Assembly (NCBI GenBank): GCA_030248215.1
Contig: JASANG010002616.1
Location: forward strand, 186,001 to 250,000
DNA from: Enoplolaimus lenunculus
Lineage: Eukaryota; Nematoda; Enoplea; Enoplida; Thoracostomopsidae
Direction: 5' to 3'
DNA: 64,000 nt
A program made the translations under genes and the position numbers. The notes beneath the pieces are model-generated. The model saw only the letters and a program-made list of their open reading frames with translations, ran no database searches and was not told the DNA's origin. Each line of letters begins with the position of its first letter. Within the stretch, counting starts at the first letter, position 1. This document shows positions 1 to 14,449 of the stretch, one piece after another.

Positions 1-37
1 TGGATAGAATTATTTTTTACTCGCCTTATTTCATTAT

Positions 38-297
38 GGGCCTCATGTAGAGAGAGGGGTGGAACGTTTTTCTGTGGGACTGCAATAGAGTAAGCTTAAG
101 CTTTAGATTATGTTTTTGCATGGCTTAGGCTTAAGCTTAGGAATATGCTCATTCTTACGTTTAGCCTTAGGCTTTGGCTTAGGCTTAGGCTTAGGTTTAG
201 GCTTAGGCTTCGGCTTAGGCTTAGGCTTCGGCTTAGGCTTAGGCTTAGGTGTCGGAATATGCTTATACTAGTGTTACGGCTGTGTTTTATACATTGG
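38..297. mobile_element. TTAGGC-core MITE
   Basis: Begins GGGCCTCATGTAGAGAG, ends GTTTTATACATTGG. The core has more than ten TTAGGC hexamers with few substitutions. An AGCTTAAGCTTTAGA motif follows the left end, as in other copies. Confidence 0.75.
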
Positions 298-655
298 AAA
301 GAAATTGTATAATAGATTTATCACTAGCTTATTTTTAAATTTGACCATAAACTTTTGCAAACATAGGTCATTACCTTTACAAGTGCGCTTCAGCGCTTTT
401 CGTTATTTAGCAGTCGGCATGGACAAAGCCATGATTTTGAAAAAATGGGTGTTACGTACTAAGAAAATTTCGAAGGGGGGTTGTTGAGGTACCGAACTTC
501 GGCATAAGTATTAAAGGAGGGTCATTCCTCGAAATCCATCTCACAGCGACACTATTTACAGCAGCCTTTCAAACCCCTTACTTTGCGAATCTTGTGCGCT
601 AAACAGTCGCGCACAGCGTCTACTAATTGCAGCGAGTAATTTAAATATATACATT

Positions 656-854
656 GGTCCATGTACAGAACAGGGGCAGAACGTTTTCCTGCGGGACTAT
701 AGCAGAGTAAAACTTAAGCTTTAGACTAATTGTTTTGGCTAGGCTTAGACTTAGCTACAAGCTCATTGTTACGCTTTGCACGCTAGGATTAATAGGTTTT
801 CGCCGTAGAAATTATGCTTTTATACTACTGTTACGGTTCTGTTCTATACATTGG
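656..854. mobile_element. TTAGGC-core MITE, few hexamers left
   Basis: GGTCCATGTACAGAACAGGG at the left and CTGTTCTATACATTGG at the right form the inverted ends. The core keeps only two or three hexamer-like words. Confidence 0.75.
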
Positions 855-941
855 ATCAAAGTTGCTTTTTCGAATAGTTACGTGGCGTATCGACAAGTCT
901 TCGATAGCTGGTTCCTTTGAAAATAGTTAGCTTAATTTTAG

Positions 942-3900
942 AACGATGTTTACAACTGGTTAAATGACGATTTGGTTCCAAAACAACTTGGCGACACCGA
1001 ATCCGCTGAACCAGTGATTACAAGCTACATTGAACATTTGGAAGGTCTCAATCAAGCCTTAGAAGATCATGGCACTGCGTATACGAAATATTTCCACAGC
1101 ACCGTTGGGATTGACTATTTACAACTGACAGCGAATCAAGTCGATGAAAATGTATGTTGGTTAATTTTTTACAATTTTTCAATTGCCAAAATTGAGGGTG
1201 TACTTATACGGTAAACCTCCCCTTAACCGTGAGCATAAACATAAACCTTAGCGCAAGCTTGAACAAAACGCCTGATGCTACAGTGACCCGAATAAGAGGG
1301 GGGACTGATATTTATTTGGCCTCTCCAGATGGCACCCTTCCTGTTATTCGGTTACGGATTGTTATTTATTTTTAACCCACGCTACGCGACCCTTCGTTAC
1401 TTTTATATCCGGTACTGCAACTATCCGTTGAATTAAACGTTTATTTGTCTTGTATCAATAGCTTGAGCGATAATGCAAGGTTATACTTCGGAATGTATAT
1501 CCTTTCAAAATTTAAGATTGCTTTAAAGTTTCGAACTCAACTTTATTTGGTCCTGGAGTCATTTATGCGCTACAATTAGAGATAATTGACATTTATGGGC
1601 TCTAATTAGGGATTAGGTACTCTATCCGCTTACGGACTTTTATAAGGGATACGGACTCCTATTGATTGTAACTCAAAATGGCGACCCACCTCTTATTACC
1701 ACACACCCTCTTATTGGGGTCACTACAGTAATCGCAACCCGAACGGTAAGCCTAAGCGTACTTAAAGCCTGATTGGCTGTAAACTCGATTAGTGTTTTAG
1801 TCTTTAAATGGTCAGGGTCCTATAATTAATATGGTTCTTTTAAATTATTTTATTTTTTGTTTTTTATTGTATATTGTTGTGTTTGGTTTTTCAGTCGTTA
1901 CCATAACCAGTTTTTTGGTATTATATATCGCGGATACTTTTGTAAAAAATTTCTGGATCCGTCACTGTGTGGTCATTGGTTGTAATTTTAAATGTGTGTC
2001 CAAATTGGTGAGATAGGTTTTGTTACACTGCAAAAAATGGTGAGTCAAATTAATTCTAGCAGAAATCGGCTTTTGCAGACTACACAAACTGAGTCAATTT
2101 CGACTCCGCCAGTGTCAAATTCGACTCTGACTCTGGCCAATTCAAATTTGACTCAGTTTGTGTAGTCCGGAAAAGCCTATTTCAGATGGAGTCAATTTGA
2201 TTAGCCATTTTTTGCAGTGTACTTATGAACCAGTTTCCAGGTCGATTTGAAATTTTAGCTAATTTTTCTACTTGGGCTTTGCTATTTCGATCCAACTTAA
2301 AACATGCGCATCTGTTATGCACTGCAAAAAAATGCTTAGTCAAATTGACTCTCCGAAATATGCTCTACGGGACTATACAAATTGAGGCAAATTCGACTCC
2401 GCCAGAGTCAAATGTGCGTCTCAGTGAGTCGAATTTGACTCTGGCGGAGTCGAATTGGACTCAGTTTGTGTAGTCCCGTAGCGCCTATTTTGGAGAGAGA
2501 GTCAATTTGACACACCATTTTTTGCACTGTAAAAAGAATAATACTTATTTTGAAGATTGGCAACATCAGCAAAGTGATTATAACGCAACTTAACACTCAT
2601 CTCAGACAACATATGCAAGATGCGCAACTGGTTGAAGCCATTTCAAAGTTATCAATGCGAATGTATCACAGCATACGACGATTACGCGATATTTTCGAAA
2701 AACATTTTGATGAAAAGTAAAATTTTATTTAAACACGCGGCCAATGTTACTTTAAGGGTCGTTCAGGTTTCTGGTGGGTCTATAAAAGAGTAGGTTTAGA
2801 TTCTAGATAACATTTTTTGCTTAGGCTTAAGCTTAGGCTTTGGAACACATTTTTGCAACGCAGGCTTAGGAACACATTTTTGCAACGCAGGCTTAGGAAC
2901 ACATTTTTGCAACGCAGGCTTATGAACACATTTTTGCAACGCAGGCTTAGGAACACATTTTTGCAACGCAGACTTAGGAACACATTTTTGCAACGCTGGC
3001 TTAGGAACACATTTTTGCAACGCAGGCTTATGAACACATTTTTGCAACGCAGGCTTAGGAACACATTTTTGCAACGCAGGCTTAGGAACACATTTTTGCA
3101 ACGCAGGCTTAGGAACACATTTTTGCAACGCTGGCTTAGGAACACATTTTTGCAACGCAGGCTTATGAACACATTTTTGCAACGCAGGCTTATGAACACA
3201 TTTTTGCAACGCAGGCTTATGAACACATTTTTGCAACGCAGACTTAGGAACACATTTTTGCAACGCAGGCTTAGGAACACATTTTTGCAACACAGGCTTA
3301 GGAACACATTTTTGCAACGCAGACTTAGGAACACATTTTTGCAACGCTGGCTTAGGAACACATTTTTGCAACGCAGGCTTATGAACACATTTTTGCAACG
3401 CAGGCTTAGGAACACATTTTTGCAACACAGGCTTAGGAACACATTTTTGCAACGCAGGCTTAGGAACACATTTTTGCAACGCAGGCTTAGGAACACATTT
3501 TTGCAACGCAGGCTTAGGAACACATTTTTGCAACGCAGGCTTAGGAACACATTTTTGCAACGCAGGCTTATGAACACATTTTTGCAACGCAGGCTTAGGA
3601 ACACATTTTTGCAACGCAGACTTAGGAACACATTTTTGCCACGCTGGCGGAGGAACCCAAATTTGCAACGCAGACTTAGGAACACATTTTTGTAACGCAG
3701 GCTTATGAACACATTTTTGCAACGCAGGCTTAGGAACACATTTTTGCAACGCAGGCTTAGGAACACATTTTTGCAACGCAGGCTTAGGAACACATTTTTG
3801 CAACGCAGGCTTAGGAACACATTTTTGCAACGCAGGCTTAGGAACACATTTTTGCAACGCAGACTTAGGAACACATTTTTGCAACGCTGGCTTAGGAACA

Positions 3901-6900
3901 CATTTTTGCAACGCAGGCTTATGAACACATTTTTGCAACGCAGGCTTATGAACACATTTTTGCAACGCAGGCTTAGGAACACATTTTTGCAACGCAGGCT
4001 TAGGAACACATTTTTGCAACGCAGGCTTAGGAACACATTTTTGCAACGCAGGCTTAGGAACACATTTTTGCAACGCAGGCTTAGGAACACATTTTTGCAA
4101 CGCAGGCTTAGGAACACATTTTTGCAACGCAGACTTAGGAACACATTTTTGCAACGCTGGCTTAGGAACACATTTTTGCAACGCAGGTTATGAACACATT
4201 TTTGCAACGCAGGCTTATGAACACATTTTTGCAACACAGGCTTAGGAACACATTTTTGCAACACAGGGTTAGGAACACATTTTTGCAACGCAGGCTTATG
4301 AACACATTTTTGTAACGCAGACTTAGGAACACATTTTTGCAACGCAGGCTTATGAACACATTTTTGCAACACAGGCTTAGGAACACATTTTTGCAACGCA
4401 GGCTTAGGAACACATTTTTGCAACGCAGGCTTAGGAACACATTTTTGCAACGCCGGCTTAGGAACACATTTTTGCAACGCAGGCTTAGGAACACATTTTT
4501 GCAACGCAGACTTAGGAACACATTTTTGCAACGCTGGCTTAGGAACACATTTTTGCAACGCAGGTTATGAACACATTTTTGCAACGCAGGCTTATGAACA
4601 CATTTTTGCAACACAGGCTTAGGAACACATTTTTGCAACACAGGCTTAGGAACACATTTTTGCAACGCAGGCTTATGAACACATTTTTGTAACGCAGACT
4701 TAGGAACACATTTTTGCAACGCAGGCTTATGAACACATTTTTGCAACACAGGCTTAGGAACACATTTTTGCAACGCAGGCTTATGAACACATTTTTGCAA
4801 CACAGGCTTAGGAACACATTTTTGCAACGCAGGCTTATGAACACATTTTTGCAACGCAGGCTTAGGAACACATTTTTGCAACACAGGCTTAGGAACACAT
4901 TTTTGCAACACAGGCTTAGGGACACATTTTTGCAACGCAGGCTTATGAACACATTTTTGGAACGCAGACTTAGGAACACATTTTTGCAACGCAGGCTTAT
5001 GAACACATGTTTGCAACACTGGCTTATGAACACATTTTTGCAACACAGGCTTAGGAACACATTTTTGCAACACAGGCTTAGGAACACATTTTTGCAACGC
5101 AGGCTTAGGAACACATTTTTGCAACGCAGGCTTAGGAACACATTTTTGCAACTCAGGCTTAGGAACACATTTTTGCAACGCAGGCTTAGGAACACATTTT
5201 TGCAACGCAGGCTTGGGAACACATTTTTGTAACGCTTAGTCTTAGGCTTAGGCTTAGAAATACGCTTAATCTACTGTTACGCCCCTTAAAGTAACGCTAG
5301 CCGTATCACACGAGCAAGTTTTTGCAGCGAGAACTTGAAAATACAACTTCAATTTGCATATACAAGTTTTGTGTTTGAAAATTGTTTCACTAAAACTTGC
5401 AGCTGCAACTTGAAGCTGCAAGTTCAAGCTGCAAAAACAGCATTTGAGAAAGGATTGTAAAACTCGACGTTGATATATACGTAGAATTTAAAAATGAGTA
5501 TTGAATCCAACTACCATAGGGTGAATTAAAACTAAATAACTGTCCGTAACCGAATAACAAAATTGGTATCAGGCTGCGACCGGATATCCCCTGATCCGGT
5601 TTAGTATCGTTACGTGTTTTCGATTGCGGTATAAACCTACCGGATACCGGGTATTTACGGGGGTGGTCCAGAAGTATGAAACTGCTTTTTACATGTGGAT
5701 CCAGCTGCGATTGCATTTCTGGGCAAGTCAAGAAGATAGAGTTTTGATACGCTGAGGGTGGTACCCACTCAAGAGGCAAAATAAATATCAGTCTTTTTTC
5801 TTATTCGGATCGCTACAGTAATCATTTTTAATTGATTTTACCAAATATTTGAACACCGGCGTTTGAGTCATTCGAAAGTTTAACGATTTATTACCAATTA
5901 GTGGTAGGTGCTACACGCATAGTTGAGAACACCAGTCCTTAGCTGAACTTAGTCTATAAAACTGTATTCTGTTCGGGTAAAAATCAAAATTTATACTAAA
6001 ATTTGAGCGAAACAGCAGATATTAATTTAAATGTATTCTTAATTTTGATTTAAAATACACGTCTTTTTAGTGTTTCTGAGATTTGAGAAAATTTCAAAAT
6101 TGTCATTGTTAGACCGTGGGATTTAGCGATTTCTACCACAATCACCGCTGAAGTTATTTCTCTATTAAGCAGCATATTTTGCAACATTTTTTAGGTACAG
6201 CGAAGTTCATTTCTTGTTCAGTACACTGCAAAAAATGGTGAGTCAAATTGACTCTCTCCGAAACAGGCTTTTCGAGACTACGCAAACTGAGTCAAATTCG
6301 ACTCCGCCTGTGTCAAACGTGCGATTCAGTGACTCGAATTTGACTCTGGCGAAGTAGAATTTGATTCAGTTTGTGTAGTCGCGTAGAGTCTATTTCTGAG
6401 AGAGTCAATTTGAGCCACCATTTTTTACAGAGGATTAATGGGTTACGAGTGCTTGAAGTTAAATTTAACTTTAGATACGGTAAAATTAATGAAATTGTAA
6501 GTATCAAATTGGAAATTTTGTCACTGTTAAATTTCGAATGGCAAAAATTGTGTTGACGTTTTCAAAATCTAAATAGCGGCGGAGGCCAATGTATAGAACT
6601 GGGTTGGAACAGTAGTATAAGCATATTAATAAGCCTATGCCTAAGCGTAAGAATGAACATATTCCTAAGCCTAAACCTAAGCGTATGGATGAGCCTTTTC
6701 CTAAGCCTATCCTAAGCCTAATCTAAGCCTAAGCCTAACCTAAAAGCCTCAGCCTCAGCCTAAGCCTAAACCTAAGGCTAAGCAAAAAAATTACTCCAAA
6801 GCTTAAACTGACTCTATTATAGCCTGTTCAAAAAACGATCCGACCTTGTTCTATACATGGGCCGGGTCGGAAATATAAAGACGTTTTCTGATATATTTTG

Positions 6901-9900
6901 TCGAGATATTTTAGAACGCTTAGAAAAACACGTATTTATGACTATCAAACGTGGTTCTATGAATCATTGCGTCAATGGCGTCACACGTGGAAAAACGTTT
7001 CGCAATTTATGATCGAAAAAACGTTTCGACTTGATCCGGATGTAAGAAAACCAAGCGGATTTATTTTGTTCTGTTGATGATGTCGGTTTCACACTGTAAA
7101 TTTCAACGAATTGATTAATCAATTCATCGAGCGAGTTGGTTATTTTTGAATTAATATCAGTAAACATGAAGTCACTTTGAGTTTAGTTGATTCTCACTCT
7201 GAGTTGAGTGTTGACTATGGGTGTGTTGATTAATCAACTCAAAATAAATTGAATCAACTTCAAATTCTGAGTTCTGATAGTCCTAACTCAGACTGAGTGA
7301 TTCAACCCAGTCTGAGTTAAAATCAACTCACTGAAATTTACAGTGCAGTATCGTGTCAAAAATGCGAAATGTTTTTCGCGTTTTGAAAAATAAGCATTTA
7401 TAGTGGAGAGAAATTAATGTTTTAATATAAATGCTAAAACGCGTTTACGTAATACTGTTTAATTCCGCTAGCTATCACTACCGGACGCAGAGTAGGATAG
7501 GTTGAGAGTGAACCGTCCACGTCAGAAAATTTTTTGTGATAAAATTGTAATGTCCCTACCTTGCAATTTTTTAGTCTTCGATAATAGGCACAAATTTTGC
7601 ATGCAGTGAAAATGATTAGCTACTTATAGCACAGTTTCTGTACCTACAAAACGTATTTTGAAACATGTTGTTTGAAACGAGAAAAGTGTTTAAAATAGCG
7701 TTTTATTTTACCTTAACGTTTTGTTGAGACTTAGGAATGTGCTTCTACTACTGTTACGACCCTCAAAGTAACATTGGTCTTGATTATGGATCCGCGTCGA
7801 GATTTTTCTCTGGATTTATACCTCATTTTGCAATGTAATTGTTATTAGATTTTCTTGCTACACTGTAAATTAAAATGAGTTAATTTATCAACTGAAACAG
7901 AAAGTTAGTTATTTCTGAGTTAACAACGGAAAACTTAAGCTCACTCTGAGTTTCGTTGATTCTTACTCTGAGTTGAGTTGATTCCGAGGATATTGATTAA
8001 TTAAATTAAAATGAGTTGAATCAACTCACAATTCTGAATTCTGATAGTTCTATACGACAGGCTGGGTGATTCAAGTGATTCTGAGTTAAAATCAACTCAA
8101 TGGAATTTACAGTGTAACATTTTTTTTGCACACCTTTCAGCTCAAAAAGATTGACGAAAATTCAAAAAACGCTGAAAGTGCAGTTATTTTGCTCAACATC
8201 TTAATATCAGGTGTAAGCCATTGTCTTTTATTCGCTCAGCCGTTTGATTAATTTGTTAAAATTACGTTGCGTTAATACCCAAATACTCTGCTTGCATGTC
8301 GAGTAAACTCAACGTCCATGTCAGAAAGTGTGTAAATTTAATATCCAGTGTATTGTGCCGATTTAATTCGTATCGGGATCGGTAATAGTCGGCACGTTTC
8401 ATGAGTATCGGCATCGGTAATAATCGGCACTTTTCATGAGTATCGGCATCGGTAATAATCGGCACGTTTCATGAGTATCGGCATCGGTAATAATCGGCAC
8501 GTTTCATGAGTATCGGCATCGTCACTGCAAAAATATTGCCGATTCTTTGTGTCACTCACACGTTATAACGCGTGCGCTTTGCTCACGCAACGTCCTACAA
8601 TATAGTTAGCTGCGCGGATTATGCAACTTTTGCGTAGACGGTGTAGCGGACATTTTCATACTGTCGATGTTTGCCTTAAATGTCCCGCTCAACTGTACAA
8701 TAGATATCGAACGTCTGCTATATAGATAGTTCGCTTAAAAAATTTATTTTTCGCAAAATTTTAGGTTTCTTCATAATTTAGTTTTTCCTCAAAAATTTCG
8801 ATTTCCCGCCAAAATTTGAATTTTGCCGCTAAAAGTTGAATGTTCCCGCTAAAATTTGAATGTTCAAGCCAAAATTTGATTATTCCCGCCAAAATTTAAT
8901 TGTTCCCGCCAAAATTTGAATATTCTCGCATAAAATTTGGATTTCCCGCCAAAATTCAAATTCTCCTGGCAAAATTTGAATTTCCCGCCAAAATTTGAAT
9001 TTCCCGCCAAAATTTAAGTTCTCCCGCCAAAATTTGAATTTTCCCACCCAAATTTAAATACTGCCGCCGAAATTTCAATTTTTCTGCAAATTTGGATTTA
9101 TAACCAAAATTTTAAGTTCTTCCGCCAAAATTTGAATATTCCCGCATAAAATTAGAATTTCCCGCCAAAATTCTAATTCTCTCGCCAAAATTTGAATTTC
9201 CCGCCAAAATTTGAATTTCCAGCCAAAATTCCAATTCTACCGCCAAAATTTGAATTTTTACGCCAAAATTTGAATTTCCCGTTAAAATTTAAATTCTCCC
9301 ACCAGAATTTAAATTCTCCCGCCAAAATTTGAATTTCCCGCCAAAACTTGGTTTTACCCTTAAAATTTGAATTTCCCGCCAAAATTTAAATTTCTTTCAA
9401 AAGTTGTTATTTCCCGCCTGATTTTAAGCCACCATCACAGTTTCTATTTCCTGCCAAATTAAAAAGTCCGCACACTATTCGCGGATTATGAATTTGTCCG
9501 CTACACCGTTGCCGAAAACGCCTAAATGTCCAGCAAATTTGTGTCGCAAGTGATGCGACGAAAATTGCTTTTAATAAACGGTATGGACATGTATGCTGTC
9601 TGTTCAAAACGGTAGGGACATTGCATGTGCGGAGCGCACGCATTATAACGTGTGAATGACATGAACAATACTTCTTGCATTCAACAGTGAGAGTTGGAAC
9701 GCTATTAATTTCACTTGTTGGCGTATATCACAGCGTCTGATCAGGAAAACTGTTATCTCTCTTGCGTGTGTGTTTGTTAAAATAAATTGAAATGAACGGA
9801 TTTCATAAAAATTATAATCATTTATGGTGGTTCGGGTTTAAGTGTTCGCATTTATTACGATGTAATGTAACTTTCTATATGTTCCTTAAGCACCGTATAA

Positions 9901-12900
9901 TAAAATTAGAATAGTCATCGGCATTGGATCGGCATCGGCAAAATTTGAAAATAAACTTTGGTTTTGGCAAATATTTTAATGCCAACGCATCCTCAATACA
10001 TAATAGCTGGTTTGTCTATAATACTGGCTTTGGTTTGATGAAACATTTGAAGATTAGTTCTTATACGGTGTTCACGTTAGAACTGGGGCGTAACACATTT
10101 TGTCCGCGTTGACTCAATGTCAACATAAAATGTTGAGATCTGAATAGCGGTTATGTAGACAAAATGTATATATTTCTTAGTACAAATAATTCAAACTTTA
10201 AATTTTAGTTTCATATGATATTTTACAGGACATTCACGCTAGTTTAACACAACCTTGCAGACATTTTCAAACATGTCATATGATACTGACAGACACAGTT
10301 TGATCATCATATGATATTGCAGCACGAACAGTGAATGTCACATCACGATAGTAGACAATAATATTTTTTTTAATTTGTAAGCGACTCGACGTGCAGACAA
10401 AATGTTACCCGCTATTGTAATAGGGACAAAATGTGTTCAAGGTTGCCCCAATTATTACGTGAACCTCGCATTACGAAGACTCTTGGAAAAACCTGGCATA
10501 AATCAAAGAATATATTCAGTGCCCGAGCAGGCTATGGTGATTCACCCCCCGAAATTCCGCGTTGGTGGGCCCTTCTGACGATCAAAATATTTTCAAATTT
10601 TTTTTAGTTAAAACCTTATTAGGGTAGGCGCCCCTCTTTGGGTTAAGGAACTCAAATAGGGAATATGGGGGTGATCGCTCCGGCGCTGAATATATTCCCC
10701 CCTAGCGACCTCCGGTTTGTACCTGGCTGACTTTTGTAATATAAATATTGAAATTTATACTAAATAGCAACGAATTTTGTGGTTCCTCAGTATTTTTAGG
10801 TAATAAATGATTGGAATGGACTCGGCCTTAATGATCCATTTATACGATCGAAGTCCATTGTTGAAATAACCCAGGTATGGCCTAAGGTCTGGCACTCCAT
10901 GGCGGAAGCGAACACAAACGGATCGATAGAGAAGATATATCGCTCCTAAAATTTCTACTGAGACAAGAAAAAAACACTTTTAACTGGATTTAGAATGCTG
11001 TAGTGACTCGAACAAGAGGTGGAATATAAGAGGAAGTTTCCATTTTGAGTCCCAATCAAAAAGAGTCCGTATCCCTAATAAGAGTCGGTAAGCGGATAGA
11101 GTCCCTGAACCCTCTTTAGAGTCCGATGGCCATTATCCGTAATCGTAGTGCATAAATGACTCTAGCACCGAATTGGGTTCAGTTCGAAACTTTGAAACAT
11201 ATTTAAGTTTTGAAAGTACGTTCCTAAGTATAACTTTGTGTTATCGCTCAAGTTTTTGAGACAAGACAAATAAACGTTTAATTCGAGGCCGGGTTAAAAA
11301 TAAATAACAGTCCGTAACCGAATTTCTTTGACCAGATTATACCGTTCTGAAAACGGTATTTGCTCAAGGGTATTGATTGAAATTTGTGATACAAATTCAA
11401 CTTTAATGCTCAGATATGAACATTTCAAAAATTTTAAACGTGTTAAATTCGACGCCACCAACACAATAAAACACACACAGGTTGTAATCTTAACGATTTC
11501 GGCCAATGTATAGCACAGGGATGGAACAGTAGTAGTATAAGCATATTCATAAGCCTAAGCCTAAGTCTAAGAATCAGCTTATACCTAAACCTAAAGCCAA
11601 CCATAAAACAAATCAGTCTATAGCTTAAGCTTATACACCATTCGAGTCTTGCAGAAAAACGTTCCGCCCCTAATCTTTACAATGGCCACGGCTTTTAACA
11701 TTTATAAATGATGCTACAAAATGAACATTTTTCAATGCTTTAAATAACGTTTCAAAAATATTTACTTAACGAAATTAATTTTTTACGCACTGGTTATTAG
11801 GTTTTGATTTTAAGTTCAACTCGCAATAGAAAATGTTTCAAATTTATTAAAAACATTAATTTGAAAAAAATTAAACAAAATTTCCGCCTTTTTTAGGGTT
11901 GCGCTATATTTTTTGACGTCCGGCGCGCCTTCAGTCACCCGTACGGCGCCGTTTGTCACCGTGCGCTATCGTACGCAAAGAACTCACGTACGATAATGTA
12001 TGGTGTCGGATGGTGACGGACGTCAAGTACAGCGCAACCCTTAAAATGAAAAAAATTGTTTCATTTATAAAAAATTGAACATTTTGAAGTTTTGCAAATT
12101 TAAAGTTGAAATGAAAAAAATAAGTATTGTTGATATTTATTTGATATGGTTTGATTTTAGATTTTTTGCGACGGAATCACCAAATACTGCGATCTGGCGT
12201 ACAGCTACATGGTTACAAACAAAGATGGCACGCTGACTCAAGAACAGGTATGACTCGTGACATCTTTTCTCAAGAAATATATAAAATAACGTTTTGATAA
12301 ACGCTAAAATCTACTACATAATAGAGTTTTGTTGCACAACTGATTTATTTTAGAGTTCTTCGGTGTATACAATAAAAAGCGATTTGAAATATGCTGTTTG
12401 AAACGCAAAAGTGTTTAAAATTGCGTTTTTGGCCCACGTATAGAACAGGGCTTCAACAGTAGTATAAGCATATTCCTAAGCCTAAGCCGAAGCCTACGCG
12501 TATGGATGAGCCTACTCCTAAAGCCTAATGCCTTAGTCGAAACCTGAACCTAAGCCAAAAACATTAGTCTAAAGCTTAAACTGGCTCTATTATATAGCAC
12601 CTCCGGAAAACGATCCGGCCCTGTTCTATACATGGGTCGCGTTTTTGATACGCTGAATGAAAAACGCTATTTTTAAAATTTGTTTATTTGAATTTTACAC
12701 GTAGAGTCGACATTTTTTCGGCTGGCTAGAACGTCGCAGGCTATTTTTTAGTGAAACGCTTAAAATGTACTTATATACCACCGTTATGTTTATTCGCAGC
12801 ATCAATGATAAGTGTTTACACTGTAAATTTCAGTGAGTTGATTTTAACTCAGAATGAGCTAAATCGCTCAGTCTGAGTTAGGACTTTCAGAACTCAGAAA

Positions 12901-14382
12901 TTTGAGTTGATTCAATTTCATTCGGAGTTAATTAATCAACTCATTCAGCGTCAATGCAACTCAGAGTGAGAATCAACTCAACTCAGAGTGAGTTAATGTT
13001 TACTGATATTAATTCAGAAATAACCAACTCGCTAGCTGAATTGATTAATCATCCTCATTGGAATTTGTAGTGTAGGTAGTGCAACTAAGATCGGGTTATT
13101 TTAGCTGATAACTGGTGCAAATACGATATTTTATCTTGGTAACTACACTCGTGATAACTTGCCAACGCTGTTAAAGTTTGAAGAACTCAAGGAAACTTTG
13201 GCCAAGTAAAAGCTATGGTTAATAATGGTGTCGAAAAACGTCAGGTTTAGTTGCGATTCACCGTTGGGCAAGTTTTGCAGCGAGCAACTGCAACTGCAAC
13301 CAGAGGCGAATCCAAAATTTTGGACCAGAAGGAGCGGACTGGCAACTGTTATGAAACGCGAAAACTGTTAAGACCTTTTCGCTAAAAAATATACTGGAAA
13401 TTAAGTAAAACTGTTGCCGAATTAAGTGTCGGTTTTACTGGTACTTGGCAAAGGTTTACTTAGTTTTATGCAAACACAAAATTTTTAGCTTTACATTTTA
13501 CGTAACTAATCACGAAATGACAGCAGTAGTTTGACTTATTTACATTATTTAAGCAAAGATGTACTCAATATTTAGTACACTTATACTTAAAAAAGTTATT
13601 TAAGCAAACACAAAATTTTTAGCTTTACATTTTACGTAACTAATCAGGAAATGACAGCAGTAGTTTGACTTATTTACATTATTTAAGCAAAGATTTACTC
13701 AATATTTAGTACACTTATACTTAAAAAAGTAATTAAAATATAACTGTAGTATTTTAAGTAGTGTTTTACAGAGTTATCATTTTATCACCTGAAAAAAATT
13801 TGACAGGACAATTTGTAAGGTACGGGCCTTATCATTTTATCATAAACAAATTTCTGACGGGGAGGCTTGCGCTTCCCCGTCTCCCCGATGGATTGCGTAG
13901 TGACTGCAACTTGCAACCCGCAAGATTTATAATGGGTTTTCGATCAAATCCTGCAGATGTAGGTTACAGTTGCAAGTTCTCGCTGCAAAAAATATTGCAC
14001 GTGCGAATAGAGCTTTAAAAGGATTCGTTATAAATTTTTCGTCTGAAAGGTCTTGGTTAGAAAACGCGGTGTGTTTTTCGCGGCGTATTCATATGCGTAT
14101 CTTGTAGTACCAAACTTACGGTATATAGAGCCATTGTAGCGGAAATTTTGCATGGCTGCGTAGCTCAGTGTTTAGAGCATCGGACCTGTAATCCGTACGT
14201 ATTGGGATCAAGTCCCACCGCATCCGCAGCAAGATTTTCGTAAAGGGTTCTATATGGTACTGCTTAGTTTAGAATTAGTTTTGTGTCGTGTTTTAAAAGC
14301 ATTTAATTATCACAAGCGTTATTAAATGTGTTTTAGCCAAACTTACACACGTGTTCCACAAATAATTCCTATATTATATATT

Positions 14383-14449
<67 letters not shown>

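Noticed and set aside
2780-5222. Long open frames of up to 592 codons on both strands
   Set aside because: They follow from a 27-bp period without stops; several frames on both strands are open at once, and there is no gene-like start, intron or domain.
14154-14227. Functional tRNA gene (anticodon TGT)
   Set aside because: Acceptor stem mismatch, poor T arm and C at position 33; the same head plus body occurs at three other loci, so a SINE is more likely.
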